DNA of 64,000 nucleotides from Moelleriella libera RCEF 2490 (GCA_001636675.1 AZGY01000001.1:1645029-1709028); one strand, 5' to 3'; shown: positions 10,240 to 23,299, numbered from the stretch's first letter. Numbers and translations: made by a program. Notes: generated from the letters alone by a model not told the origin.

Positions 10240-12285
10240 TATGTTGCAGTTCTATCTATTTCCAATAGTTCTGTTAATTCCAGTCCCGGATCCGATCTCG
10301 GTCATGCACGAGGTGACATCCTTACACCGTAGGAGAGGGAGGGGGTGGGAGATCGCACCAAGATTCGTCGAGATTCTTCTCGTACAATGTGTTAGAACGC
10401 AAGGGAACTCGCAAGACCAATCGACGTATTCGTCAGAAACCGGAAAGAAGTTGGGGCTTGAAGATTTTGAGCGGATCTCAAAAGCAGACTAAGAGGCGCG
10501 TCGGCTCATATATCTAATTCCCAGCTCGCATGTCAGACGATGGGACTTCGCTTATAAGTCCATAAAAGTCTTTCGTTTGTTAGCCCTACTTTCAGCTCCT
10601 TTCATCCTCAAAAGCAAATATTCTGTTTGTTTGCACGCCAGCCAGCGGCAAGTTGCTTGTTTCGTTTGATATGGGTACAGGCGTGTCAGAGCGGCTCGGC
10701 AGCGTCAAACTTCTACAGCGACTCAAACGGAAGGATGCAGCAGCAGTTTGCTGCCCCTTGAGCAAACTGCTGAGCATCATCTCATATCACGGTCGTTTGA
10801 TAAGCAAGAAAGGGAGGCCAGTGGGTATGACAAGTAGCCGACAAGACGGTGGGGACCGAAACTTATCAAGTGCTCGTTTGCGCTCCTGTTTGCATTCACG
10901 CCATTGATGACCTTGTCTCTCCCTGGTTCTCAACCAGAAGACTTGTGAAGATGGAGCGTGGCAGCCCACTGGTCTTGGGAGCTTTATTTCTTCTTCAGTG
11001 ATGTTCTGCATGCGAGGAAACGGTAACATTCAACAGCCTCGAGGCAGATGCATCGTGGTGTGAGTTTTCCAAGCCAGCCGGCCAAGAGTGTGGAACATGA
11101 CCAAAAGTGTGTTCTAATAAGCAGAGACAGAGAAAAGGAGAGAGAAGAGAGCTCTCGTCGAAGCACACACCCCCCTCGAGCCGAGGAGTCCACCAACGGA
11201 GTCCGGTTGGCTGAGTCCACTTAAGCGTTTGTCGTTGAACCTTGCCCAGCTGCGAACGCAATAGATAATCGGGAATCCAGCGACGATGAGCTCCTTCACG
11301 ATGCACTAGCCTGAATCAGCCTTGCATCGTCAATAGTCAGGATCAGATGTCCAGCCTGGGCGCAAACCACAAGGTGGGTTCCAAATGTGGCACCGTTGAC
11401 CTTGAGTGTCTGAGTGTTTGTATACTTGAGTGTCTATGGTCAGAGACAATTGGTCGGAGAATTGCAACCGCACGCATGCCGAGCGCTAGGCATGGCAGGC
11501 GCGAGGCATGTCGCCTCTTGAAACGCGAGCCGCGACTCAACAAAAGGGCTGCAATGCCCGACTACTCCGTCAGGCAGTGTGGTGTGTGAACCACTCACCA
11601 GATCCCGGGTTGCCGGGACCTGGAAACCTAGACCTACACACGGACCAGGTCTAGGCTTGGCTGCACACGCATTGCTGCCAGAGAACAGAGAGACAGACCT
11701 TGCGCCGATGACGACGGCGCACGAATATGACGAACCAATTACTCAGGGAAGCGAGAAGGAATGAAACGTGTGGAGAGAAGACACGTCTGGCCACTCTTGC
11801 TTGTAATCGAGGGAAGACTTGCGCCGCGATGGAGAACTAACTTTAGAAGAAGGGGTAAAAGGGAGAGGGAAAAAAGGAAAAAGGGAGAATTGATAGAGAA
11901 GGGAGTCGGGCTCAGATATGATGACGCTCGACGTCTTTCTGCTGGCCTTTCGGGTCTCTCTTGGCGATTGTCCCATGAATCATTTCCATCTTTCAGCTCC
12001 CAAAAATATCTTGTGTCACCTCCTATTTCCTTGGTCTCTTCAGGGGTAAGAAGCCCCATTCTGATGGGTTTTTTTTTTTGTTTTTTTTTTTTTTTTTTTT
12101 TTTTGGCTGCTGCTGCAGGCTGCCTGCTTGTGTCGGATTCAGCCTGCAGTGTGACAAGATGAACCGACCTCGCCCGCGCGCGATCCGTTCCGTTTTATGC
12201 ACGGATTCTCTGACCCACACTACCGGGTCTTTCCATGCGCCTCGCCCAATTGGCGCCATCGCCGAGACCCATGGCGCGGGCGGGC
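10240..12285. other. Intergenic spacer, no gene seen
   Basis: Spacer between the dioxygenase promoter and the 3' end of the Zn2Cys6 gene. It contains a T-rich run (about 12068-12105) shortly downstream of the transcription factor's stop codon. Open frames are short, unspliced and compositionally odd. Nothing recognisable is found on either strand. Confidence 0.6.
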
Positions 12286-15200
12286 TTAGACCCGTGGCTC
12301 CCAGTTCTCTTCAAACAACTGGCTTATAAAAAAAAGATCGTGCTCCATGCAATCGGGATTCCGCAGACGAGCTAGATAACATTCTAAGCTCAGCCAAACG
12401 TCAGCACCGCCCCAGCAAATGTGGTTCATCTCGAGCTCAGGGAAGCCGTGCACATTACGACTCTCGATGCGGGATAGCTACTCACCGTTTGTCTTGACAA
12501 AATCCCTCGTTTCCAGGACAAAGCGCAGCCCATCTTCACTCAACTCTGCCAGTGTGCGCAGATCCTGGTCTCTGCATTCCTTCGAGAACGGATAATACCC
12601 CTTGTTGCAGTAGTGGAAATGCGCAAGAAGTATGTTTGCGCCTACAGGCCGCCCGGACGCCATCATCGTCCGCTGGTCAGCCTCGAACCGTCATAATTTG
12701 TGGGCGCCAAAAAAGCAAACGAGCAGAGCCGAGATGAGCGGAGGAGAGGGCTTTAATCTTGTGGTCTTACCGAGGAGGTATTCCTTCACTTTGTCTTCGC
12801 GCGCGAATCGACGCTGCGACCGGTCCATCAGTACCTAACGCGCAATACTCCGGAAATGACCCGCCGGGCCTCTTCCTCGTCTACTCACCCGCATACCGTG
12901 CTTTCGAGCGTACGCCGCATCATGTTTGATGAGCAAAGCCGCGTTGTGAAGCAGCATGAATGTCACCAAGTAAGTGACGAGCCACGTGCTCGGTTTGCTC
13001 TTCATAAACATTCCCTGCAGCCTGTCCAGGAGCTCACGTCTAAGTGAGGCTTGGATGTGGTGTATCAGAACAATGTCGAGCTGCGCACCAAGTACTGGCG
13101 GTACAGGTATTTTGCCAACGTGGGGACTCGTTTCATCGAGGATGTCGTCTGGCATGCCAAGCTTCTCCTCGCCGACAATAAAGTCCGAAGTCGTGGAAAG
13201 CCGAACAGCCATCCACAATTTGAAAGACGCCGTTAAGAGAGACTTCCATTCCAAAGATAGCCTGCCATTTCGCCACACGTGAGCTGCGTGTCTGTAGGTC
13301 AGTCTAATCAGGCAGCCAGGGCCCCCTGCGAAATGTCCTAGTGTTTCACCCAAGGCAGCCATAATGTGCCGCGAGTACGCTTGCTTGGCATGGTCAAGAT
13401 TCACCAAGGCATAGGGTGGCACCTCGACAGATCTTTGTGTACCATTATGAACCCAAGTGCGCCTCACTTTATCGCCAGGAAAGGGTTCGAATCTTCGGAC
13501 CCTCAACTCAATATGTTGCGAGGAGCCGATTTTTGAGATTTGAATGGTCTTGACATCATCCGAGGCCCATTTACCTATATTGTCCGATATGTTGTCGATC
13601 CACCTGTTCGTCCATTCGAATCCAGGAACCTGTCCAGACTTGAAGAGTCTTACTTCCGTGATTTTGTATCTCAGGCACGGAAGTCCACCGCCTCTTGCAT
13701 TCATTGCTTTCAGGCAGGCCAAGCATGGCGCCCCTTCTCCGTCGGGATTTTGCACACACTGTGACAATTCACATGTCAGTTGCGCGTGTATGAGCATCAA
13801 CAGCAGTCTTAAATTTCAAATAAATAGCGCTCATGGGGTCGCAATCCGATACTCTCGACGATGTATCACCTGACAGCCGAGCGTGACAGAAGAAGGTACT
13901 CACGCGTATCCTTTGCATCCTGCACCGAACGCATGAGCCGATTTTCCTGGTCTCAGCGGTTTCCTCTCGTAAACGAGGATCACGAAAGGGACCTCTTTTC
14001 CCACCTCTGGTTGGCAACGGTATCTCAAATGACATGGCGCAATGTGACGGGTCCCAGTTCTGCGGACCGAATGGTCCGACGTCGAGACTTGGCGACACAA
14101 TCATTCCAGGGCCTGATCTATAGCCGGCAGGCGCCGGTGGTTCTACCAGCCCTGATATTGCATGTGCACTTGGACCAACCGCTTGTCGTTCCAATGGCCT
14201 CAGTGCTTCATCAAATGAACCATTCTGAGTGATGACTGAGAAATCGTCAAGTCCATCATCCAGTCGGCAGAGATTGTCGGATTGATGCGAAAGGCTAGGA
14301 GACAAGGGCGAGCGAGGAAGATCATTTTGCAAAAAGAGTCGTGGCAAGGCAGGCATTTGCGACGTTTCCGAGAGGGGAGGCGTCGGCGGAAGGATTTGTC
14401 CCTCAACGTCTGCGTAATATGGGAAGGAGGACGTCGGAGAAGGCGGCAGAGCGTCTTGCATGCCCATCTGCGACAGGATTTGCATTTGCGAAGCTTGCGA
14501 AAGGGGAGGCATCGCCGGAAGAAATCCTTCGTTGACGTATGTAGAGGGTGGTGGGTTGATATCTAGGGAAGGCAATGCGCCAGCGTGTCCAATGGTATCG
14601 ATCTCTACGACTAGTGGTTGTTGGGCCATGTACGGCTCGTTTACCTCAATAAGACCGGACGTGGAATTTGTCAAAGGAAGATAGCCTTTGTGGCGGCTCA
14701 TGTTAGATGCATGCTCAAGGCAGTCAACGGGATATTTCTGGTGGGAAGCAAAGCGGAAGGGGGTAGGGGCAGGGGGAAAGATGGACACAGAGATAGCCTT
14801 ACCGCCATCGAGTTCGCACATCGTTGCGCAACCACCGCAGACTATTTCAATCATCTTTTTGGGGATTTGAACAAGCCCCTGCGAAGATGATGCCGCGAGC
14901 CCGCTCCATGTCGAGCCATTCTTTTCATCGTATTGGGTGTAATTTGGCATCTCTTCTACATTAGTATGGCGTGAGCTGGGCTGATGCAAGTGTGACGCAG
15001 ATTTTGATGAGCTTTGAACCTTTCGTCGTTTTGCCGAGCCGTGTTGCAGGTGGTAAGTCGGACAGGGGACGTCACACGCTGACGAAATGGTTTGAATATA
15101 ACCCTGATCGGTGGCAGTCTGGCACAGTGACGGAATCTGTTGATGATGCTGAGCAGAAAATGGTGTCCACGACGACTGCGCCAGCAAAGCTTGCTCAGTG

Positions 15201-15516
15201 CCGTCACACGGCAAGGGTCGCTTTGGAGTGATGCTGGAAGCGAATTCCTGTGCGTGAATTAATGCTTTGCTCGACTGCAATTGACTAATTTGGATTGTAA
15301 GGCATTCAAAGGCCGGTGGGAACAAGGTGAACCTCTGGGCATATCACGCAAATGCACAAAAATTGAGATGCATGAGAGTGTTTGTGGGAGAATGTTGTCA
15401 GAGTCAGGGATCGAGATGGCGATAGCCGATGAAAGCTGGAGGAAACGCGGCTTATAGCATGTCCCATGCCAGCCGTGACGAATCTGACTCCAGCTGAAGA
15501 GCGTTCTACGTACCAT
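12286..15516 (-). CDS. Zn(II)2Cys6 transcription factor with mid-protein zinc cluster
   Basis: Fungal binuclear-cluster regulator. Minus-strand exons: 15334-13904, 13758-12889, 12834-12771, 12641-12486 and 12383-12286, with a probable first exon holding only the ATG (15516-15514) followed by a GTACGT donor. This model gives 873 aa. The cluster CVRCRMQRIR|CVQ...CLAC spans the 13759-13903 intron. Its Cys residues are at about 469, 472, 479, 490, 493 and 506 with C-x2-C-x6-C spacing; the last loop is long. The N-terminal half is Ser/Pro/Gln-rich and disordered. The C-terminal part carries segments shared by this subfamily (GANILLAHFHYCNKG, FFISQLFEENWEPRV). The last intron (12384-12485) has a GCTGAC branch and joins the two C-terminal pieces in frame. 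The start is the weakest point, because the first long exon has no upstream in-frame ATG. The target genes are unknown. Confidence 0.8.
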
Positions 15517-18500
15517 GGCTGCTGCTTCGTTTCCCGTGTTGGAGCGTTGGACAGAGCTAGCGGCTGTACGAGTCTGATATGACGAGGCGAATACTACTGA
15601 TTGTCAGTCAGAAGGCAGACACTGTCAAGGCGGCGCTACGATGCAGCATAGGTTTGTGTGCCGGCACCAACAAGGAACGTTCCGCATCTCACTCACCTCG
15701 ATGAGAGGGGCCAACTTGCTAGAGCTCCACCGAGACCATGGTGATTGTTTGGTGGTGAAAGGCTCTCAGATGCTACTGGCCCACGGCCCATCCACACGGA
15801 GACAGCGTGGGAGTTATCAGCGGGCAGGGGTGAGGACGAAGGCTCGGAGGGTTGTCCAACGGCGGCGGGGGCGCGGGGTGGGACGGGGAGAGAAAAGTGA
15901 GGCGGCTGCGAAAAGCGGGAGAAAAAAGGCGGAGTATCGATTCCGAAGCTACAGCTACTGCACTCCGTACGTCTTGGATTCCTGATGGCGGGTAGACCGA
16001 GTCCTCGGGTCACGATGCTGACCAACGCCGTGTGTGAGCCAGGGAAGCTGCGTTGCCGTAGTTCAGACTGTGGTTGGCGTGGACAGCCGAAAGAGGCGAG
16101 GCCAGAGAGGGGGGGAGGGGGGGGGGGCTGCTGACGCTGATGCCGCGGTGGGATGTCGGGTCTCGCGAGTCTTCAACGTGTCAGGCCTGTCAATGTCGTG
16201 CCGCTCTTGCGCATGCGTGACGGGGTCCGTCGTGTTACCAGTGGCTGCGGGAAGCTGGCTCGCTGGGGAGGCAGCAGCCGGGCGACGATAATCGGAATGG
16301 TAGGAGAGAGAAGAGGACAACTCGAGCGTCGAGCAAGGGAGGGTATGTAGGCCACGGCGACCCGTGCTGGGGGTTTTCCCGGCTACCTACCTACTCCAGG
16401 TATTTGAGCAGGCTCGGAGGGGGTTGCCACTCCTCAATGCAGAATCACGGCCGTGTGTGGTTTTTCTCTTGGCGAATTTGGGCAATCGACAACCTCATTT
16501 GCACGAGGAGCGAGCTATATCAGGACGTGGTGAGGGGAGGGGTTCCCCCGATTGGGCCCTTAGGAGGGTGTCTCGGGTTTGACAACAGTGCGGCGGCGTG
16601 CTCTGGCATGACAATTCGAGGAGAAGTGCCTGGGACATCAGAAGAAGGGAGGTCCGGGATATTGTCAGCAATGACAGTTCTCTTTTATTTTATTTTTTTT
16701 CTCTTCCCCTACGAATTCCCCCTCCCTTCCTTTCTGATCTTGCCCCTCTCCTTGGCCACGGGCTTTCTTTTCTTCACCCCTGTCCATCACCGCGTCTCAA
16801 ACACGTTCGCTCTTTTAGTCAACATAGTTGAAATGGCGACGCATGTCTCTGACAAATTCTGTTGGCGTTTTTCCACACCTGGGTCTGCGTCGGCCTGATT
16901 GCTCGACGAACACTCGGGCCTAGAGCCGCGACCGACATCTGCCAATCATTACACGGCGAGGTGGTGGTGCTGATTGACTCGGGCACCAATGGGCGTCCCG
17001 GATTCTGCACGCTAAGTTCGAGGTGCATATGGTCACAATCGCCTTGTTACATTATCAAACATGCCATGTGGTCGTGAGGATGCCCCGAGCCCCTTGACTG
17101 TCGGCTTTTGGCCACGTAGCTAGAGCATCAGATGTCTGTGAATATTGGCAATGGCCTTCTTAACAGCGACAGCGACCACCCATCCATGGTCGGGGAATGG
17201 TTTGCGGCATGGAAGGGCCCCGGACCGATACCATGGGAGGCATGAGGCAGCCGAGCAGAATTGGCCATTTGGAGCCAGTCTTGCCTCGTGTACCCAACAT
17301 CGCCAAGCCCAAGCCCAAGCCCATGCCCCCCCTCGCACAATCTCACGCACCAGTGAGGACTCTTGCCATCTGCACGTTGTAGATCAATTGCATGCCATGT
17401 GATGTGACGGTGCAGGACAAGACTTCACGGTTCTGCAGTTGGCGATGTGGGGACCGGTGAGACACCGAGCCAATACTGACGAGACCTACATGCAAACGAC
17501 AAATGATAAAAGTTGAGGATCAGCATCACATTCCCCGGCCGCGCCCGAGACAAGAGTCGAAGAAGGGAGGAGGGTTTTCGGCTTGTCCCCTTGCGCTACA
17601 GCATCGTCACGGTGGCCCGCCGTGCGTCCAAATGGAGCGAGGCATTGGAGGAAAATCCGGCCTCGCTCAAAATATTCAGACAGCCTCACTTTGCCAGCAA
17701 CACGTGTCAGACATGGCGGAATTTGGGCGTGTGGGGAGGTGTGCAAGTTCACTTGTTGAAGGGGGGAGGCTGACCGCCTCCCCACGCCTTCCATGCAAAC
17801 TTGTCGCTTCGCCACCCTAGTTGCCGAATCAGCCATGTCGATCAGCAAAACTAGGTACCTATCTGGATAGGTACTAGCTGGGTAGTCAGGCGAAGTGTTC
17901 TTGGACCGAGATCTGGGGTTGAATCAAACACGTACTCCGTACGTTGTTTGAACAAGAAAGATCAGACGGAGACGGGCCCCATGGTCCCACACGGGCTCGA
18001 CCGCATGGCGCAGCTAGTTGTTTCAATGGCGCAACGTCACAAGGTGACTACCCGAAGATGGAGGGCACCAATAACGGTGCAAAAGTCTTCGATGAATAAG
18101 AAAAACAAGTTAAACAGCTGGCCCTTCCGCAGTCTGCCGTAGTCGGCGCACGAGCCCAATCGAGGTGACAGAAATTTCGTGGTCGTAGAGCCGGGCTTAA
18201 TCTGCGCTGCAATCCTGCCCGGATCAAAGCAACGACAAGGCAAGAACGAATAAGAGCACGTGGCGCAGGGCAGGTGGCACGATGGTGCCTTCCCCGCCCT
18301 CTTTTCTTCGTGACCGGCTCCAACGTCGATTGGCAGCCGTGAACCTGACGGAGAAGCTCGACAAGTCCAAAAACGTAACCACTTCACGCTTTCTCCGCCT
18401 TGCGCACGATGACGATCGGTGGCTGTTCGGCTGCCCCAGAACCAGTTTCCCAGGCCGGCGGATTTCTTCTCCACAAGCTTGCCCTCCCGCTTTCCAAGCT

Positions 18501-21150
18501 AATTTGGGCTCGAGGGTGCATCCTCCCATCCTCCCCATCCCCAACGCGACATGTACCCGGCAGTTGGGCATTTTCGTCAAGCCGTTGCCTCAAAGCTCCT
18601 ATTCATCTACGCCGGCCCAACTTACAAGGATGGAGAAAGGCAGGATTTGTGCTCGGGCCCGCGGCTTGTTCCACGCGCCGATTTGTTTCTTTCAAACAGA
18701 ATCTTCCGTTTGAATTCCTTGGTATGCGTCCTGCCCAGGCAACTCACGGCGCCAGTATGTTCAAGCTCGATATGAGCCAGGACTTAAACCTTCTAGACAA
18801 TCACGGAAATCACAATGACAAGGTCCAAAGTCGGGCCATAGCGACCGTAGCGTCGTGGGACTCGAGGTGTCAGCGTCAGGGTGATCATCCCAAAATGCGC
18901 TCTACACGCCTTTCTGCAGACTGGGACAATTAACAAAACGCCCTCGCGAGCTCCTTTTGACGAATGAAGGCACCCATAGATTGTTCAAGATGCGGGCAGG
19001 AGCTGGCACTCGTATTCCGTAGGGTGTCTTGCATCTCACGAAGCTGCAATGGGACCAAATGGTGCACGTGGCCCGTGTTTTGCCTAGAGGCTGCACTGCA
19101 CGTCAGCTAGGCTTTCCTAGCAGAAGCCATGCGCTCAAAAACATGTTGAAGAAATGCTACGCTTACCAGCGCTGCTTTACTCGTCTCAGGGTGGCTTTCC
19201 CACATCAAAAGCCAGAAGAGTCAATCGCGAGTCACGTCTGCGAACCGTCAGGCAGTCGCAGAACTTCATGATCCCCTCTGGCGACATTGTGCCTCTCGCT
19301 CTCCACCACACTGGCCCGAGTCAGAGTGATCTTTGTCGTGGTGCCGTCCGTGCCCAGAAACAGCGATTTAGCCGCTGAGCACCTGATGGAGATCGTCAGC
19401 CCTGTGTCGATCAGTAGCAGCAAGATGACGTTATCCTTCATAAAATCCGTCACTCTCCACAACTGCCGGGCTGCTTTGATGCTCGAGGTCAAACATCGAC
19501 GTTGCTGGCCATGGAAGCAGCTCGAGACATTGCGATTCGTCTCTGACTTGGGACTTGTCTACCGTCTACGATTTGTGTGCGAGGTAGGGGACCTCTGGAC
19601 ACAAACACGCTGTGCAATTTCTATCACGCCCCAAAGCCCTTGGCACCTTACTGGCCTATGTCTCGGTTCAGCTCCTCACTGTTACTTGAAACTTCTTTGA
19701 TCCGCTATGACAAGATGCCACATTGTGAGAACATGATCGGTCATGGGGTATTGCCCGCTATCCGAAAATTTTTAAACTTCTTTGCGATGATTTTGATCAT
19801 CCGACTGGCGGCTTATTGGCTGTACCTCACTTGGCGCCAGACTGTTTGGCTTCGTTCTGGGGCACCGAGGCCGTGGATACAGACAGCCGGCGCTGTGATG
19901 TAGCCAATGGGGTTCGTATCTGAGTGGCATACCACATGCTGAACGCTCGACACGGACAGGGCTCACGGCACAGCCGTCTGACCTATCGTCCGCCACGAGA
20001 GTCTTCGATTTCTTTTGTCCAGAAGCGAAACAGGAAGAAATCCAATCAGCCCACGAGAAGCGACAGACACGTGTGTTGCTCAATCTTTACTCTCTCTGTC
20101 GCCAGAGCCCGCAACTTGATCTCGTTTCACACAAGGTGCTGTGTTGCATGAGGCAAGTTGTAACTAATCAGCAGCGGAAACACGTCATCTTGGGCCTGTT
20201 ACCGGCCCCAACATCCAACTCAGCAATCGTACGACACCCTTTCGAGTGACTTGCCGCTCGAGCGGGACTCAATACTACGTGCTTGTGTGCGGCAGAGCTG
20301 GTCTCTCAGAACCTGGAAGAATGCAATGAGATCTCATTGAACCTTGTTTTCACAGCCAATACAGGCAACTTGACAACCGTCTGGTCAGCCAAAGTGGTCG
20401 GCTACCTCAAACAGCGGGGGGATAACCCCAGTCCGAGACTGCGATGTTCACACGTAAGGCACGGGTCGGCTGTGCTACGCGGCTGCTTGTCCTTGAGTCA
20501 GCGTGGCATGGACCGGGCCAGGTCGTTTTCAGCCCATCAAACGCGCAACTCCCGAGGCGCGTGTCCGCAGAATTATCTGTTGATGGATCTTGCACAGGCC
20601 ACACGGTGGCCGACAACCCCTTTGGACAAACACCTCATTGATCAAACTCGGTAGACTCCAGGGCCACTCCTGCACGCCCTTCCTTATTTCGGGCTCGAGC
20701 AAACACGGTAGACGGCTGACTGGGTTTGCAGTTGTGGACTGGGAGGGTTTGGACCAATTCAATAGGATTCTCACTGTTCGGCAGCTTGGCTGTTCGACAC
20801 ATCAACAAAAGAAGGCACAGAAGCCCTTACCAAATCTAGGCCAGCCCTCACCGGCGGCACTCGGCGAAAAATACCCCTCAAGGGCCGACCATCGCTCTGG
20901 TTCCCACCTGGCATGGAAATCAGGGAAGGCTGGCAAGGGAGCCGAGCGTGCCGCCAGCCATGCAATCTGGATGACCTCGTTTGCTTGTTGTGTGGGACAC
21001 GGCAAACCTGCAGCCTCGAGCCCACCTAAGTCCATCTCCCGTCAGCCCCTGATATCGCGACCGGTCGATTCCTTTCGATCCAATGCTTGTCCTCGTCTCG
21101 ATCCCAGCAATCAAGCGTTTCCAATCATGTGATTGAGACGGTTCATCGAA
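15517..21150. other. Gene-poor spacer of about 5.6 kb
   Basis: No coding region can be supported on either strand. The open frames lack recognisable domains, plausible codon use and splice-connected partners. G-rich and C-rich runs occur at about 16118-16127 and 17327-17332. A perfect-stem hairpin lies at 17851-17877. I found no terminal inverted repeats, transposase or reverse-transcriptase motif and no tRNA-like cloverleaf. It could hold non-coding RNA or long regulatory DNA, which sequence alone cannot show. Confidence 0.5.
17851..17877. repeat. Hairpin built on the TACCTA motif
   Basis: GTACCTATC (17855-17863) and GATAGGTAC (17866-17874) are perfect 9-nt complements around a 2-nt centre. 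CTAG flanks both sides, with one extra G in the left arm. The same TACCTA/TAGGTA word recurs in other spacers of this window (16384-16402, 34838-34875, 54820-54829). Confidence 0.7.
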
Positions 21151-21468
21151 TCAAAGTCTGAAGTAGGGTAGGTTTTTGCCCCATCTGCTGCGGAAGACGG
21201 GCAGGATGACCTCCTGCGACATATCAGCTCCGAGTACCTTGTAGAGGCGCATATTGTATGTCACGCTTCCGATCACTTTCCCGATCAGTGCCGAACATAA
21301 ATTATGTGACAGGTCGACTAGACGATACGTTTGTCTTTGCTCCAGGTCGACGCTGCCCAAGCTCAAAACGATTTGAGAGGCAGAACTCGACAGTCTTGAA
21401 TTCAATCGTGGCCACACCATCAGAACTCTTGCGAAGGCGAATTCCATCGACCCTTCAGCGCACGACAT
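21151..21468 (-). CDS. Hypothetical small protein, divergent to the kinase-like gene
   Basis: A 105-aa frame from ATG 21468 to TGA 21151; the open frame extends upstream to 21510 without another ATG. I do not recognise it. The C-terminal half (TYRLVDLSHNLCSALIGKV, then a hydrophilic end KNLPYFRL) looks more protein-like than the shadow frames nearby. It could be the last exon of a larger or decayed gene. It lies head to head with the kinase-like gene, about 100 nt apart, so a shared promoter is possible. Equally it could be a chance open frame. Confidence 0.25.
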   Translation of the reverse strand: MSCAEGSMEFAFARVLMVWPRLNSRLSSSASQIVLSLGSVDLEQRQTYRLVDLSHNLCSALIGKVIGSVTYNMRLYKVLGADMSQEVILPVFRSRWGKNLPYFRL

Positions 21469-21574
21469 TTGCAAGGAGCTGAGCTGATTTGGCTTGACGT
21501 TCTCGAACACTAGGCGGCAGTGGGCAAGACCGACGGTGCAAGTTCAGCAACGGGTCGCAACAAGCACGATCGAA

Positions 21575-23299
21575 ATGGAACTGAGTGAACAGACAATACG
21601 CGATGTGATACATCCGACAGCCGCATTTCGGATCGATGACTCGTCTCCGAATTCTGGAGGCACGGAGACGGCAAGACAACAGGTTCCGTGGGAAGTCTCC
21701 AATCTAAACCCGAAAAACCGAATCAACGCATTGGTTCCCCCGCAGAATCCTATGTGGCGTATCGACGGGAGCACAGGCTTTGGGGCACAATACTATGCCG
21801 TGCCACTCTTTTTGCACGAGATTCCGCCCATCCGTGTCGATGTCTTCATTCCAGAGCCTTCCAGCCTTCCAGAAGATGTCCGGGAGGACCTTGACCTGGA
21901 CGCGACGTTTTATACGAGGGATGGAACCAGAATCTCGCGCCTCGGAATTACCAGTCACATCCTAAGGGTGCTGCAGCATTGGATTTTGACACAACCTGAT
22001 CCAACCAAGATTTATGAGGGATTGCCATTCGGCTCTCGCATTGTGTTCCATAACTTGCCGAAGGACATCGCGGCAACGTCAATTACACTGGCGCCAACAC
22101 ATCACCTCGAAAGACAGCTCCTGTCGAAAGCGTCCCTGCAGCAGTTCTGGGGACAAAATGTGGACCTTCCCCCAGTCGTCGATATCAACGACATCACGTA
22201 CGTATCTCAACTGCACGATAGCGTCTGTCTGGTGCGCATTGAAGGCACGACATGGATCTTCAAGGCTTTGACGAGCTACACCAAGTATCTGTATCACGAG
22301 CTGAGGCAGCTGCTCACCACAGCACCGCACTCTAACATCGTGTCGCGGCCGGCTCACTTGGTCACCAAAAAGTGCAGTTTTGGAAACAAGACGGCGGTCG
22401 TAGGTTTCACTCTCGAGCATCACATACACGGGAGCCTGCGTGACCTCATCCCATTCATGCAATTGCACGGGCAGGTATCACTAGCCGAAAAAACAAAATG
22501 GTGCTGCCAGGTGACGGCGGCAGTGTCACACTTGCATCACGTTGCTCATATGTTCTATCCGGACCTCAGGATGGACAACATTGTCTTGTCCGAGTCGCGT
22601 GACGCCATCATGGTCGATTTCGAGCAGCGGGGGGTCTGGTGTGAATTTGCGGCCCCCGAGGTCAATGCGGTAGAGTACATGAGGCTGCTGGCCACCGATG
22701 ACGATCTCGAGGACAGCGTCCAGGGCGAATATGCCACGCTCCTGACGGAAATGCTGCCCGGCTGGAACGACATGGGCCCGGGTGAAGAGTACATTTGGCC
22801 TTCGAAGGGCTACAACGTGGCGTGGATGTGCCTGACGCGTACCGAACAAGAGGCTTGTGAAGTGTACATGCTCGGGCGAGTGCTTTGGTGCATCTTTGAA
22901 GCGAGCAGCGCGCCGCAGCGCGCCGCCGTTTGGCTGTCGTATCCATGGGAGCCACAGGTGGAGTTTCCCGGCTACACGATCACTCCGGAACCCATGAGGA
23001 AACTGATTGATGCGTGCACAAGAGGCAGGCAGGCTGGATTGAGCAAGCATATTGTCAGGAAGCAGAAAAAGTTGGTCATGCGCAATCAGGAGCAACTGGG
23101 CACTTCTACCGTCGAAGAGATCCAGCAAACGGCCACTGAATGGTGGAGAAGGGAGATTTCCTTTTCTGCAAACTGGCTCCGGGAACGGACAAGAGGGATC
23201 CAGGCCGGAACGTGGAACGAAAACTTTTACAACCGGCCAAGCCTCGAGCAGGTTCTGGAAAGCCTCAAGGATTTTCAACAAAATATCTCTCCAGTCTGA
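21575..23299 (+). CDS. Kinase-fold protein with altered catalytic motifs (probable pseudokinase)
   Basis: Single-exon gene, 574 aa, from the first ATG in a frame that opens slightly upstream (21494). The middle and C-terminal part resembles a protein-kinase fold. A Lys follows a beta-strand in TWIFKALTS (about residue 230, the VAIK position). A catalytic-loop equivalent YPDLRMDNIVLS lies near 328, where His of HRD is replaced by Tyr-Pro but Asp and Asn are kept. MVDFEQRGVW lies near 346, where DFG has become DFE. A later stretch FAAPEVNAVEY resembles an APE segment. The N-terminal 180 residues do not match a domain I know. Many fungi have expanded families of such kinase-like proteins, and whether this one phosphorylates anything is open. 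Its 3' end converges on the SWIM gene. Confidence 0.7.
   Translation: MELSEQTIRDVIHPTAAFRIDDSSPNSGGTETARQQVPWEVSNLNPKNRINALVPPQNPMWRIDGSTGFGAQYYAVPLFLHEIPPIRVDVFIPEPSSLPEDVREDLDLDATFYTRDGTRISRLGITSHILRVLQHWILTQPDPTKIYEGLPFGSRIVFHNLPKDIAATSITLAPTHHLERQLLSKASLQQFWGQNVDLPPVVDINDITYVSQLHDSVCLVRIEGTTWIFKALTSYTKYLYHELRQLLTTAPHSNIVSRPAHLVTKKCSFGNKTAVVGFTLEHHIHGSLRDLIPFMQLHGQVSLAEKTKWCCQVTAAVSHLHHVAHMFYPDLRMDNIVLSESRDAIMVDFEQRGVWCEFAAPEVNAVEYMRLLATDDDLEDSVQGEYATLLTEMLPGWNDMGPGEEYIWPSKGYNVAWMCLTRTEQEACEVYMLGRVLWCIFEASSAPQRAAVWLSYPWEPQVEFPGYTITPEPMRKLIDACTRGRQAGLSKHIVRKQKKLVMRNQEQLGTSTVEEIQQTATEWWRREISFSANWLRERTRGIQAGTWNENFYNRPSLEQVLESLKDFQQNISPV

Noticed and set aside
8816..15516. Dioxygenase plus Zn2Cys6 factor as a secondary-metabolite cluster
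   Set aside because: No backbone enzyme, transporter or P450 is nearby; two genes 2 kb apart are not enough.
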